Origin: Kriegella sp963975415
GTDB taxonomy: Bacteria; Bacteroidota; Bacteroidia; Flavobacteriales; Flavobacteriaceae
Direction: 5' to 3'
Assembly: GCF_963975415.1 (NCBI RefSeq)
Contig: NZ_CAXBGN010000012.1
Coordinates: forward strand, 62,001-126,000
Length of the DNA stretch: 64,000 bases
A model generated the notes under the pieces. That model made no database searches and was not told the origin of the DNA. It saw only the letters and a list, made by a program, of their open reading frames with translations. Below are positions 18,616 to 27,336 of this stretch, piece by piece (the first letter of the stretch is position 1; every line of letters begins with the position of its first letter). A program made the translations under genes and the position numbers.

Positions 18616-18981
18616 ATGAAACAACTAACAAAAGCAGAAGAAGAGGTTATGCAGGTCTTATGGCAATTGGAGAAATGTAATGTGGCCGCCATTATTAACG
18701 AATTGCCCGAGCCCAAACCGGCCTATAATACGGTTTCGACCATTGTCCGCATTTTAGAGGACAAGGGTTTTGTCGACCACCAACAAGAGGGGCGGGGATA
18801 CTTGTACTTTCCGTTGGTCAAAAAATCAGATTATAGCAACCAGTCCATCAACAAATTGGTCGACGGCTATTTTCAAGGATCCTTTAAAAGTATGGTTTCC
18901 TTTTTTATGAAAAAGAACGATATGAGCCTTTCTGAATTGGAATCGATTTTAAAGGATATCAAAAAAGAAGACAAACCATGA
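18616..18981 (+). CDS. BlaI/MecI-family transcriptional repressor (module 1)
   Basis: A protein of 121 aa with the family winged helix: LTKAEEEVMQVLWQLEKCNV, then EPKPAYNTVSTIVRILEDKG (recognition helix) and FVDHQQEGRGYLYFPLV (wing). The C-terminal dimerisation helices follow. In the Bla/Mec paradigm the repressor is cleaved after the partner M56 protease senses a signal. The stop overlaps the start of the M56 gene (ATGA), so the two are translationally coupled. The likely operator is the twin dyad at 18143-18176. Length is typical. Confidence 0.93.
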   Translation: MKQLTKAEEEVMQVLWQLEKCNVAAIINELPEPKPAYNTVSTIVRILEDKGFVDHQQEGRGYLYFPLVKKSDYSNQSINKLVDGYFQGSFKSMVSFFMKKNDMSLSELESILKDIKKEDKP

Positions 18982-20924
18982 CACCATATATAATAGAAGC
19001 CATCGCCATTCAATTGGTGTTCCTTGTCATTTACGACCTGTTCTTAAAACGGGAGACCTTCTTTCAATGGAACCGTTTGTATCTAATTGGCACCTATACG
19101 TTGTCGCTAGTACTGCCGTGGGTAAAAATCGAGGCATTAAAAACTACCGTGCCCGAAGAATACGATGTGTACCCCAAGTTTCTTTGGAATTTGGATGAGG
19201 TTGTCGTAGGCCCTACTACCACCGAAGGTTTCTTGAGTAACCTATCATGGAGTGAAATACTTCTTTTTGTTGGGATGGCCATTGCAGCCCTATTGTTCAC
19301 CCATAAATTGTATAAAATTCAACAATTGCGAAGCAAGGGCAAGATTCAATATTTTCCGAATTTTACGCGTATCGTAGTACAGAATAGCCATTTGGCCTTT
19401 TCGTTCTTCAGATCCATTTTTATGGGCGATAAGGTACTCGAAAAAGAGCACGAAAGCATTATTCGCCATGAGTTGGTGCATATCGAACAAAAACATTCAT
19501 GGGACCTGATTTTTTTTGAACTGATGCGTATCGGTAGTTGGTTCAACCCGCTGGTCTATATCTATCAAAGTCGAATTTCAGAACTGCACGAGTTCATCGC
19601 CGATGCAGAAGTTGCAAAAACCGATAAAAAGGAGTCTTATCAGCTGCTTTTATCTGAAGTCTTTCAGACGGAACACATTTCGTTCGTCAATCAATTTTTT
19701 AAATCATCATTAATCAAAAAACGAATAGTCATGTTACAAAAATCAAAATCAAAAGGCATTTGGAAGTTAAAGTATTTGGTTTTGGTGCCTATGCTTATGG
19801 GTATCTTATTTTATACTTCTTGTGAGACGGAGGAAAAAGAGGTTCAAGAACTTATTGAGGTCGTCGAAGATATAGACGTACCCTTTGCCGTAATCGACGA
19901 GGTTCCGATTTTCCCTGGATGTGAGGACGCTGAAGATCCTCGGGACTGTTTTAATAAAATGATACAAAAGCATATCAGCAAGAATTTCCGATATCCTGAA
20001 GAAGCTGCAATAAATGGTGTTCAGGGGCGAGTAAGTACTATGTTCGTCATTCAGAAAGATGGCAGTATTGGAGGGGTAAGGATGCGAGGACCGGATGAGG
20101 AACTTGAAAATGAGGCGGCGAGAATTATCTCCAAATTACCTCAAATGACTCCGGGCAAGCAAAAAGGTAAAGCCGTTCGCGTTCCGTTTTCCATTCCGAT
20201 AACCTTTAAATTGACCGGAGGGGAGGAAAGTGCGGCAAAGGCAAATGATGCTGGTTTTGAGGAAGGTGTAGACGTGCCTTTTTCAGTTATAGAAGAGGTG
20301 CCTATATTTCCGGGTTGTGAAAATGCAGTCGATAAAAGGGCTTGTTTTAATCAAAAGATTCAGCGGCATATCAGTAAGAATTTCCGATATCCTGTAGAAG
20401 CTCAAGAGCAGGGTATTCAAGGTCGGGTAAGCATTCTGTTCGTTATTGAAGAAGATGGTAGTATCGGAGGAGTAAGAATGCGTGGGCCAGACAAGTTACT
20501 TGAAGATGAGGCAGCAAGAATTATCGCCAAATTACCGCAAATGACCCCAGGTAAACAAAAGGGCAATGCTGTTCGGGTGCCATTTTCTATTCCTATGACA
20601 TTTAAATTGCAGGGTCCCAATGAAAATGAGACTTCGGAGGCGAATATTCGCAAAATTAACTCCGGTAAGATGCAAATCTTGGGCTATAGAAACGAGAATG
20701 GGGAAAATGCGGTGTATGGAACAATTACCGACGGTTCACAAGGGTTGCCTGGGGTGAATGTTTCCATTCAAGGAAGCTCGAAAGGTGCTGTTTCCGATTT
20801 CGATGGCAATTTTGCCATTGAAGCCCAAAAAGGAGATGTCATCGCCTTTCAGTATGTCGGCCTTCCCACGGCCAAACTTACCGTAACGGATCAACATAAG
20901 TATCGTGTTGAGACGGTAAGATAG
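18978..20924 (+). CDS. M56 (BlaR1-like) membrane metalloprotease with tandem TonB-C domains and a CarboxypepD_reg-like tail
   Basis: A protein of 648 aa. Several TM helices lead to a gluzincin site HELVH (164-168) with a downstream glutamate (SELHEFIADAE). One more TM segment ends in FYTSC. The periplasmic part carries two near-identical copies of about 110 aa (EVPIFPGCE, ISKNFRYP, IQGRVS, IGGVRMRGPD, KLPQMTPGKQKG), each a TonB C-terminal-like domain with a Cys pair. A short CarboxypepD_reg-like domain follows (GTITDGSQGLPGVNVSIQGS, SDFDGNFAIE). It also has LDEVVVG (72-78) in an early loop. It should sense an envelope signal and inactivate the BlaI partner. The beta-lactam ligand is not implied. 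Confidence 0.9.
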   Translation: MTPYIIEAIAIQLVFLVIYDLFLKRETFFQWNRLYLIGTYTLSLVLPWVKIEALKTTVPEEYDVYPKFLWNLDEVVVGPTTTEGFLSNLSWSEILLFVGMAIAALLFTHKLYKIQQLRSKGKIQYFPNFTRIVVQNSHLAFSFFRSIFMGDKVLEKEHESIIRHELVHIEQKHSWDLIFFELMRIGSWFNPLVYIYQSRISELHEFIADAEVAKTDKKESYQLLLSEVFQTEHISFVNQFFKSSLIKKRIVMLQKSKSKGIWKLKYLVLVPMLMGILFYTSCETEEKEVQELIEVVEDIDVPFAVIDEVPIFPGCEDAEDPRDCFNKMIQKHISKNFRYPEEAAINGVQGRVSTMFVIQKDGSIGGVRMRGPDEELENEAARIISKLPQMTPGKQKGKAVRVPFSIPITFKLTGGEESAAKANDAGFEEGVDVPFSVIEEVPIFPGCENAVDKRACFNQKIQRHISKNFRYPVEAQEQGIQGRVSILFVIEEDGSIGGVRMRGPDKLLEDEAARIIAKLPQMTPGKQKGNAVRVPFSIPMTFKLQGPNENETSEANIRKINSGKMQILGYRNENGENAVYGTITDGSQGLPGVNVSIQGSSKGAVSDFDGNFAIEAQKGDVIAFQYVGLPTAKLTVTDQHKYRVETVR

Positions 20925-21024
20925 CTTTTGGACTTTATTGAGAATTGAATTGACATCCTCAGCGCAGTCAAAGGAAAAGTAATCAATGGTTCTAAAGGTA
21001 GTTGGATAACGGATTAATACGGTT

Positions 21025-22209
21025 ATGTCGAATACTATAAAAATCTCTTTAAAATTGAAGGTAAAGATTTTGAGAAAATTCATGTTTTTTACGGCGATAT
21101 TCCTAATTTTTAAAGTCGCGGCCCAAACTTCGGTTTTTGTCACTGCCGATAGTCTTTATGCCTTGGGAGATTATACTCGGGCTATAAATACCTATGCTAA
21201 AGTCGGTTCGCAACAATCTGCCTTACAGATAGCCCGTGCCTATAATGCCGTGGGTAATTTTGATAAGTCGGTAGCGCAGTATGAAGGTATTCTTAAAGAA
21301 CACCCGACATTGCAGATTGCCAGTTTTGAATTGGCGAAACTGTATCTTAAAACCAAACAGGCAGCAAAAGGTAAGTCGCTTTTTGAAAAGTTGTCTGAAG
21401 AAAATAACGGTAATCCAGAGTATCTTTATTATTTGGGGGAAGCGTTACAATTGCTTAAAAAAACAGATGAAAGTATTCTCGCTTATCAAAAAGCCGTAAG
21501 ATTAGATACCACACACCTTCGTAGCTTGTTCCAATTGGGTAAATATTATGTGGCCCAAAGAGAGAAAGATTCCGTTTTGACCTATGTCGACATGGGACTG
21601 GAATTTTATGAAAAAGATGTTGCTCTCATAAACCTGAAGGCCTTGGCGTATTATAATAACGATGAATTTGGTAAAGCAGCACCTTGGTTTGAGCGATTGC
21701 TGGAGCTAGGTGAAACAAAAGAATATATTTATGCCAAGCTTGCCAATTGCCAGTACCATATGTGGGAATTTGAAAAAGCAAAGACTAACTATCATGTGTT
21801 ATTGGAAATCGACGATTCGAATCCCGATTACTACTTCAATTTGGGCCATGTATTTTTTAAAGATCGGATGTTGGATAGCGCCCAGTATTATATAAAACTT
21901 TCAAAGGAAGTACAAGAGGTCAACTTCGCAAGGGAATATGAAAGTCTGGCACAGATTGCCTCCGTACAGGAAAAACCAAAGAAGGCGCTCAATTACTACA
22001 TGTTGGCATTCAAGGAAGATCCCGATAATATGAGGGTCTTTTATCAGGTGTGTTTTCTTTCCGATCAACATCTCAAAGACCCTAAGGTAAAACTGGAGTA
22101 TTATGAACGTTTTATCACAAAATTCGGAACCCAACAACGCTACTTTTCTGAAACGGTTTTAAAACGTATCAAAGAACTGAAACAAGAAATCCACTTCGCG
22201 AGCAATTGA
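21025..22209 (+). CDS. Exported tetratricopeptide-repeat protein
   Basis: A protein of up to 394 aa. Met at 21082 would give a clean signal peptide (MFFTAIFLIFKVAAQ) and may be the real start. The rest is a run of TPR helices, for example YALGDYTRAINTYAKVG, YNAVGNFDKSVAQYEGILKE, YLYYLGEALQLLKKTDESIL and YYFNLGHVFFKDRMLDSAQY. Such proteins are periplasmic scaffolds. It follows the M56 gene by 100 bases in the same direction and may belong to the same operon. No enzyme domain is seen. Confidence 0.85.
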   Translation: MSNTIKISLKLKVKILRKFMFFTAIFLIFKVAAQTSVFVTADSLYALGDYTRAINTYAKVGSQQSALQIARAYNAVGNFDKSVAQYEGILKEHPTLQIASFELAKLYLKTKQAAKGKSLFEKLSEENNGNPEYLYYLGEALQLLKKTDESILAYQKAVRLDTTHLRSLFQLGKYYVAQREKDSVLTYVDMGLEFYEKDVALINLKALAYYNNDEFGKAAPWFERLLELGETKEYIYAKLANCQYHMWEFEKAKTNYHVLLEIDDSNPDYYFNLGHVFFKDRMLDSAQYYIKLSKEVQEVNFAREYESLAQIASVQEKPKKALNYYMLAFKEDPDNMRVFYQVCFLSDQHLKDPKVKLEYYERFITKFGTQQRYFSETVLKRIKELKQEIHFASN

Positions 22210-22261
22210 AATGGTTTTTTTTGGCCTGTTTCTCTTTTAAATCGGATTTAATCGTTTAATC

Positions 22262-22450
22262 CTGGGATTTTATTTTAAAAGCAACCCTCCGTCCTGATTT
22301 AGGGTCAGGGCACCTCCCTTCGAAAAAGGAAGGAGCTATGCTTTGATAAAAATTTCCGTAGCTGTCCTTTTACTACAGAATGTTTGATTTATGGGCTCCC
22401 TTCTTTTTAATCGAGGGGTAGGCTTTCCCCCCGACAAGATCGGGGAGTTA
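22262..22450. repeat. Intergenic repeat debris between the TPR and lipoprotein genes
   Basis: The 416-base gap 22210-22625 has no gene. It contains words such as CACCTCCCTTCGAAAAAGG and a C/G-run hairpin (CTTTCCCCCCGACA with GATCGGGGAG). These resemble degenerate dispersed repeats seen between genes in many Bacteroidota. A similar CCCTTTTCGAAGGG lies at about 17090-17100. Copy number elsewhere in the genome cannot be judged here. Confidence 0.4.
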
Positions 22451-22625
22451 AATTCTTAAGTCTTTATTTAACGCAAATAATTTACCAATCGGGTAGAATG
22501 TTCGATTGCTAGCTACATATGTTCGTTGCTAACATATTGATTCATAAGATATACGATTTTGCATTGGTTCCGTAACAGTCAAAGTCCCACAAAAAAATCG
22601 TAATTTCCGTGCAATTTTAGCGGTT

Positions 22626-23102
22626 ATGCGAAAGTTTTTGATTTTACTAATGTTATGTGGTTTCACGTCCTGCGATTTTTTCGAATCAAAGGATGCCAAG
22701 ACCCAAAAACTGGTGAACCAAGAAATGCTGAATATTGATTGGAACGATGTTGATCAGTACCCTTTATTCAGCGAATGTGATGAAACGGTAACCAAAGTCT
22801 TGCAAAAAAAATGCTTTGAAGAGACCTTGTTTCTGCATATTTTAAGTACGCTTCAAAAATATGAGTTTACGGTCGATAATGAGGTTAAAGACACCGTGTA
22901 TGTTGAATTTATTTCCGAAAGTAATGGGGGTATAACCGTTTTGAATATTTCAAACAGTGAGATTTTTGGTGCGAGAACCTCTGAATTCAATGAGAAAATA
23001 GAACAAAGCCTAAATAGTCTTCCTCAATTGGAGCCAGCTTTGAAAAGGGGCATCCCGATACGCTCAAAATTCAGGATACCGATTGTAATCAATCCGAAAT
23101 AA
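22626..23102 (+). CDS. Small lipoprotein with a TonB C-terminal-like domain
   Basis: A protein of 158 aa with a lipoprotein signal (LILLMLCGFTSCDFF, Cys 17). The rest echoes, at low identity, the periplasmic repeat of the M56 protein upstream: YPLFSECDE with a second Cys 16 residues on, a beta-rich stretch (DTVYVEFISES), then SLNSLPQLEPALKRGIPIRS and FRIPIVI. It reads as a single divergent TonB-C-like domain carried on a lipid anchor. Function unknown. Confidence 0.75.
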   Translation: MRKFLILLMLCGFTSCDFFESKDAKTQKLVNQEMLNIDWNDVDQYPLFSECDETVTKVLQKKCFEETLFLHILSTLQKYEFTVDNEVKDTVYVEFISESNGGITVLNISNSEIFGARTSEFNEKIEQSLNSLPQLEPALKRGIPIRSKFRIPIVINPK

Positions 23103-23225
23103 TCGATTCTCAGTAGAGTTAAGTGTAGTTGTCGTGATGGCGGCATCACTTGATTCAAGTTTGAATTCAAAAGCAGAATATTTAGTGTTTCTAACACTTA
23201 ACAACTAACAGCTAAAAACTAACAA

Positions 23226-23780
23226 TTGTCCACAGAAAAAATCATATTAGGTATTGATCCCGGTACAACTATAATGGGTTTCGGTCTTATCAAGGTAGTT
23301 AACAAAAAAATGCAATTTGTTCAGATGAATGAACTGTTGCTACAAAAGTACGACGATCCCTATACCAAACTTAAGCTTATATTCGAACGAACCTTAGAGC
23401 TGATAGACACGTATCACCCCGATGAAATTGCAATCGAGGCCCCATTCTTTGGGAAAAATGTGCAATCGATGTTAAAATTGGGCAGGGCTCAAGGCGTTGC
23501 CATGGCAGCTGGACTCTCACGACAGATTCCGATAACGGAGTACCTTCCAAAAAAAATAAAAATGGCCATCACCGGTAATGGAAATGCAAGTAAGGAACAG
23601 GTGGCGAAAATGCTTCAAAATATGTTGGGGTTGAAATCGCTTCCTAAAAATTTGGATAGTACCGATGGCCTTGCCGCCGCCGTATGTCATTTCTATAATG
23701 AAGGACGGGTCGAGGTTGGAAAAAGCTATTCCGGCTGGGACGCTTTTGTAAAGCAGAACGGGAAAAGGGTGAAGAAGTGA
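23226..23780 (+). CDS. ruvC: Holliday-junction resolvase RuvC
   Basis: A protein of 184 aa with the catalytic acidic residues of RuvC: IILGIDPGTTIMGFG (first Asp), EIAIEAPFFGKN (Glu) and NLDSTDGLAAAVCHFYN (C-terminal Asp). RuvC cuts Holliday junctions at the end of recombination. Translation must start at TTG (23226), because an in-frame TAA lies two codons upstream and there is no nearby ATG. ruvC-then-hemW looks like the local core order, interrupted by a four-helix-bundle gene. Confidence 0.96.
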   Translation: MSTEKIILGIDPGTTIMGFGLIKVVNKKMQFVQMNELLLQKYDDPYTKLKLIFERTLELIDTYHPDEIAIEAPFFGKNVQSMLKLGRAQGVAMAAGLSRQIPITEYLPKKIKMAITGNGNASKEQVAKMLQNMLGLKSLPKNLDSTDGLAAAVCHFYNEGRVEVGKSYSGWDAFVKQNGKRVKK

Positions 23781-23786
23781 TCAGGA

Positions 23787-23848
23787 AGCAGTGAACAGTA
23801 AAAAGTGAACAGTAAACAGTGAACAGTGAACAGTGAACAGTGGTCAGT
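23787..23848. repeat. Short tandem repeat of the AGTGAACAGT type, left of the four-helix-bundle gene
   Basis: About 62 bases of imperfect copies of a 7-base word (GTGAACA / GTAAACA), reading GTGAACAGT at least five times, directly after the ruvC stop. The 10-mer AGTGAACAGT recurs inverted as ACTGTTCACT just after the four-helix gene (24272-24281). A lone related CAGTGGACAGTAAGT lies near 16328. Confidence 0.8.
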
Positions 23849-23892
23849 TTGCTGTTATAGTGTTGACAAGAGAATGATAAACTAAAAGAGCA

Positions 23893-24270
23893 GTGGACAA
23901 GAAGTATACATTTCAGAACTTATTGGCTTATCAAAAATCGGTTGATTTGGCAATGCAAATATTTGATATTACATCTGTATTTCCAAAGGAAGAAAAATAC
24001 GCTTTGACAGATCAAATACGCCGATCATCTCGAAGTGTGTCCGCCAATATTGCAGAATCGTATGCTAAACGACTTTATCCGAAACATTTCATCAACAAAC
24101 TTACAGATAGTGACGGAGAAAATTTAGAAACCCAATCTTGGCTTGAATTTTCTTTTAAATGCAAGTATATTGATGAAGCAATATATGGGAAACTTCTCGC
24201 TCAGAGCAAAGAAGTAGGCAAATTGATATTTTACATGATTAATAACCCCGAGAAATTTGGCTCAAAATAA
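23893..24270 (+). CDS. Four-helix-bundle protein (23S rRNA intervening-sequence / Avd-like family)
   Basis: A protein of 125 aa, GTG start. The signature is clear: FQNLLAYQKSVDLAMQIFDI, FPKEEKYALTDQIRRSSRSV, SANIAESYAKR, SDGENLETQSWLEFS. The family was named for proteins encoded in 23S rRNA intervening sequences and includes the accessory protein of diversity-generating retroelements. Free-standing copies have no known role. It sits between ruvC and hemW, framed by related repeats in opposite orientation, and looks inserted. No reverse transcriptase is near. Confidence 0.9.
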   Translation: MDKKYTFQNLLAYQKSVDLAMQIFDITSVFPKEEKYALTDQIRRSSRSVSANIAESYAKRLYPKHFINKLTDSDGENLETQSWLEFSFKCKYIDEAIYGKLLAQSKEVGKLIFYMINNPEKFGSK

Positions 24271-24305
24271 AACTGTTCACTAATAACTATTTACTGATGA
24301 CTTTT
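24271..24305. repeat. Inverted partner repeat, right of the four-helix-bundle gene
   Basis: ACTGTTCAC, ACTATTTACT and GATGACT follow the stop codon. The first 10 bases (ACTGTTCACT) are the exact reverse complement of the AGTGAACAGT unit on the left side. Together they bracket one small gene. Confidence 0.65.
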
Positions 24306-24307
24306 CG

Positions 24308-25468
24308 ATGAGCGGTATCTACATCCATATTCCTTTTTGCAAACAGGCCTGTCATTATTGTGACTTCCATTTTTCGACGACTATGGGGAAAAAAGAGGCC
24401 ATGGTTTTGGCATTGCAAAACGAGTTGGAGTTGCGAAAAAACGAGTTTGAAAACGAAGTGGTGGAAACCATTTATTTTGGTGGGGGAACACCGTCAGTTC
24501 TTGATTTGCATGAAATCAAAGCCATAATTGCTGCGGTTTATGAAAATTATAGAGTCGCTGAAAACCCCGAAATTACCTTGGAGGCAAACCCCGACGATTT
24601 GATTTTTACGGATACCGGGCGTAGCCAAGCTTTCAATGTCTTTGGTGCGTATCGAAATTTGGGAATCAACCGTTTAAGTATCGGTATCCAGTCATTTTTT
24701 GAAGAAGACCTGAAATTCATGAACCGTGCGCATAATGCTATCGAAGCGGTAAATTGCCTGAAGGAAGCAACGAAATACTTTGATAACATTTCCATTGATT
24801 TGATTTATGGAGTTCCCGGTATGACCAACGACCGCTGGGAACAAAATATTGAAAAAGCCCTGTCTTTTGATCTTTCGCATATTTCGAGCTATGCATTGAC
24901 CGTTGAGCCTAACACGGCACTGGCCAGTTTTATAAAAAAAGGGAACGTAGTTCCTCTAGACGATGAAAAGGCCCAATCGCACTACGATATTTTGACAAGC
25001 CGTCTGGCCAAGGCAGGCTACGTTTGTTATGAAATTTCAAACTTTGGTAAACCAAACTATTTTTCGAAGAATAATACGGCTTATTGGCAGGGAAAAAAAT
25101 ATATGGGAATCGGCCCTTCGGCCCATTCCTATGATGGGAAGAACCGTGGATGGAATGTTCGAAACAATATCAAATACATAAAAGAAATCACCGATGGACA
25201 ACTTCCCATGGAAGTGGAAACCCTTTCCCGAACCGACCGTTATAACGAATACATCATGACCGGGCTTCGAACCATTTGGGGCGTTTCTTTACTACGCGTT
25301 GAAAATGACTTCGGTAAAAATAGCCTTGAATACCTACATCAACAGACAAGAAAATATATTGAGCAAGACTTATTATATATTCAAGATGGCACGCTGTTGG
25401 TGACTAAAAAGGGAAAGTTTTTGACAGACGGAATCGCAGCCGACCTTTTTATGGTAAATTTATACTGA
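24308..25468 (+). CDS. hemW: Heme chaperone HemW (radical SAM, coproporphyrinogen-oxidase-like)
   Basis: A protein of 386 aa. The 4Fe-4S motif CKQACHYCDFHF (CxxxCxxC) is at residues 11-22 after SGIYIHIPF. TIYFGGGTPSVL, LTLEANPDDL, NRLSIGIQSF, SIDLIYGVPGMT and GIGPSAHSY are all present. The motif has the HemW form without the extra cysteine of true HemN, so heme-chaperone activity is more likely than coproporphyrinogen dehydrogenation. Length is normal. Confidence 0.94.
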   Translation: MSGIYIHIPFCKQACHYCDFHFSTTMGKKEAMVLALQNELELRKNEFENEVVETIYFGGGTPSVLDLHEIKAIIAAVYENYRVAENPEITLEANPDDLIFTDTGRSQAFNVFGAYRNLGINRLSIGIQSFFEEDLKFMNRAHNAIEAVNCLKEATKYFDNISIDLIYGVPGMTNDRWEQNIEKALSFDLSHISSYALTVEPNTALASFIKKGNVVPLDDEKAQSHYDILTSRLAKAGYVCYEISNFGKPNYFSKNNTAYWQGKKYMGIGPSAHSYDGKNRGWNVRNNIKYIKEITDGQLPMEVETLSRTDRYNEYIMTGLRTIWGVSLLRVENDFGKNSLEYLHQQTRKYIEQDLLYIQDGTLLVTKKGKFLTDGIAADLFMVNLY

Positions 25469-25484
25469 AACAAGTTCAGCGTAA

Positions 25485-26237
25485 ATGATAGCAACAATAA
25501 AATATCGCAGCAAAAACCATCGAATTGACCTGTCAAAACCGTTAGATATTTCAATGCCGATGCGGGGAGATGAGGCCAATGTCAATGCTTGGTATGTACC
25601 GTCGCCAAAAATAGAACCCCACAAAGAAGGTGATTTTGTCGGTAAGGTTTCAGAAGGTGCGGCCATTAATTTTAATGATATTTGGTTTAATCCCCATGCG
25701 CATGGTACGCATACCGAATGTGTGGGGCATATTACCGAAGACTTCCACTCCATCAACATAAATTTGAATCGTTTTTTCTTTTATGCAGAACTCATCACCA
25801 TTGCGCCCGAACGCTACCAGGGCGATTTAATCATTTCCCCGAAACAGTTGCAGTATGCCTTGGGGAATAAAAAAAGGGAGGCCGTAGTTATACGAACCCT
25901 TCCGAACTTAAAAGATAAATTAACGAGGCAATACGGTCATACCAACCCTCCTTATTTGCTGGGAACTGCAGCTCAACTTTTAGTTGACAAGGGGGTCGAA
26001 CACTTACTCGTTGATTTGCCCTCGGTTGATAAAGAGAAAGATGATGGGGCATTATGGGCGCATAAAGCTTTTTGGGATGTCGAAGGCACTATGCGTAAAA
26101 ATGCTACGATTACAGAGTTTATTTTTGTTGCCAATTCAATACAAGACGGCACCTATTTTTTGAATCTTCAAGTGGCCCCCTTTGAGAACGACGCGAGCCC
26201 CAGTAGACCTGTTTTATATGCTTTGGAAGACCAATGA
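25485..26237 (+). CDS. Cyclase-family metal-dependent hydrolase (kynurenine formamidase-like)
   Basis: A protein of 250 aa. The metal site typical of the family is NPHAHGTHTECVGHI (HxGTHxE form of HxGTHxD). DLPSVDKEKDDGALWAHKAF is near the C-terminus. Members hydrolyse N-formylkynurenine or act on other ring amides. The 16-base gap after hemW suggests co-transcription. The substrate is not determined. Confidence 0.85.
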   Translation: MIATIKYRSKNHRIDLSKPLDISMPMRGDEANVNAWYVPSPKIEPHKEGDFVGKVSEGAAINFNDIWFNPHAHGTHTECVGHITEDFHSININLNRFFFYAELITIAPERYQGDLIISPKQLQYALGNKKREAVVIRTLPNLKDKLTRQYGHTNPPYLLGTAAQLLVDKGVEHLLVDLPSVDKEKDDGALWAHKAFWDVEGTMRKNATITEFIFVANSIQDGTYFLNLQVAPFENDASPSRPVLYALEDQ

Positions 26238-26276
26238 ATACCATTTTTAATTGCTTAAAATTTTAATAAACAAATC

Positions 26277-26636
26277 ATGGGTGCAATTTTGAAATTGGAG
26301 GAGTTTATGATGTTCATGTTGGGAATATACCTGTTCGGCTTGCTAGAATATGAATGGTGGTGGTTCTTAGTTTTAATACTTGCCCCAGATATCGGCATGG
26401 TGGGCTATTTTTTAGGCAATACTATCGGAGCTTCGGTCTACAATCTCTTTCATCACAAAGGGGTGGCCATTCTAATGTATCTTGTAGGGGTATATCTTTC
26501 CGTATCTTTGCTCCAGTTGATCGGGGTCATTCTTTTTGCCCATTCCGCCTTGGATAGGACTTTGGGGTACGGACTTAAATATGATAAAGGATTTAAATAT
26601 ACCCATTTGGGTGAAATAGGAAATTCGGATGGATAG
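26277..26636 (+). CDS. DUF4260 small membrane protein
   Basis: A protein of 119 aa with three or four TM segments (FMMFMLGIYLFGLLEYEWWW, APDIGMVGYFLGNTIGA, ILMYLVGVYLSVSLLQLIGV). It ends with the conserved HSALDRTLGYGLKYDKGFKY, characteristic of DUF4260. Function unknown. Its end overlaps the next gene by 8 bases, so the two are probably translated together. Confidence 0.88.
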   Translation: MGAILKLEEFMMFMLGIYLFGLLEYEWWWFLVLILAPDIGMVGYFLGNTIGASVYNLFHHKGVAILMYLVGVYLSVSLLQLIGVILFAHSALDRTLGYGLKYDKGFKYTHLGEIGNSDG

Positions 26637-27258
26637 CATACCATTACTTATTATTGGGCTTATTCTCGGGGCCGTTCTCATGTACTGGTTGTTCTCGAGA
26701 TTTCGTATAAAACAAAGCAAAGAGCGTACAGATCAGCAATCGATTGTTTTGCTGGAAAAAATCAGGAGTGTCTGCAAGTTAATATCTGTCGAGGGCGATT
26801 TTGCCGAAATCTATACATACGAGAATACCAAAAACGATTTTACAAACCTTTTCAGAAGTAAAAAAAAGGCCTTGTTGGTAATCAATGCCAAGGTGCATAT
26901 CGGTTATGATTTTAAAAAGGTAAAAGTGCATGCCGATAAAGAGAAACGAAAAATTATTTTGGCCTATATGCCGAAGCCCGAGGTAATTTCGATCGAACCG
27001 GAAATTCAGTATTATGATATAAAAAGCGGAATGTTCAATTTTTTTTCTTCGGAAGATATTACCACTTTGAATAAAGAAGGCAAACAGCATATACTTAATA
27101 AAATTCCCCAAAGCGGTTTGATGGAAACGGCACGAAAGGATGCCTGGCAGGCCGTAATGATGATAGAAAAAATAGTGGAGACTATTGGTTGGAAATTAGA
27201 TTATACAGCGCTTGAGGTGAGCGAAGAGCGCGAGAAACTTTTGGAAGAGAATTCTTGA
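26629..27258 (+). CDS. DUF4230 membrane-anchored protein
   Basis: A protein of 209 aa with one N-terminal TM helix (LLIIGLILGAVLMYWLFSRF). The DUF4230 body has KVHIGYDFKKVKVHADKEKR, YYDIKSGMFNFFSSED and ARKDAWQAVMMIEKI. The family is exported and uncharacterised. It overlaps the DUF4260 gene. Confidence 0.87.
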   Translation: MDSIPLLIIGLILGAVLMYWLFSRFRIKQSKERTDQQSIVLLEKIRSVCKLISVEGDFAEIYTYENTKNDFTNLFRSKKKALLVINAKVHIGYDFKKVKVHADKEKRKIILAYMPKPEVISIEPEIQYYDIKSGMFNFFSSEDITTLNKEGKQHILNKIPQSGLMETARKDAWQAVMMIEKIVETIGWKLDYTALEVSEEREKLLEENS

Positions 27259-27336
27259 TAAAAACTGAAAAGAGGCGTAGTATTTTTATATTTTTGAAAA
27301 TGACCCTATTAAACCCTGGTCGAAATTAAATAGAGC

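Noticed and set aside
23787..23848. CRISPR array
   Set aside because: The units are 7 bases with no spacers and no cas genes; it is a simple tandem repeat.
23893..24270. Diversity-generating retroelement accessory protein (Avd)
   Set aside because: No reverse transcriptase, template repeat or variable repeat is near; the family also has many unrelated free-standing members.
24308..25468. Oxygen-independent coproporphyrinogen III oxidase HemN
   Set aside because: The cysteine motif and length fit the HemW heme chaperone rather than HemN.
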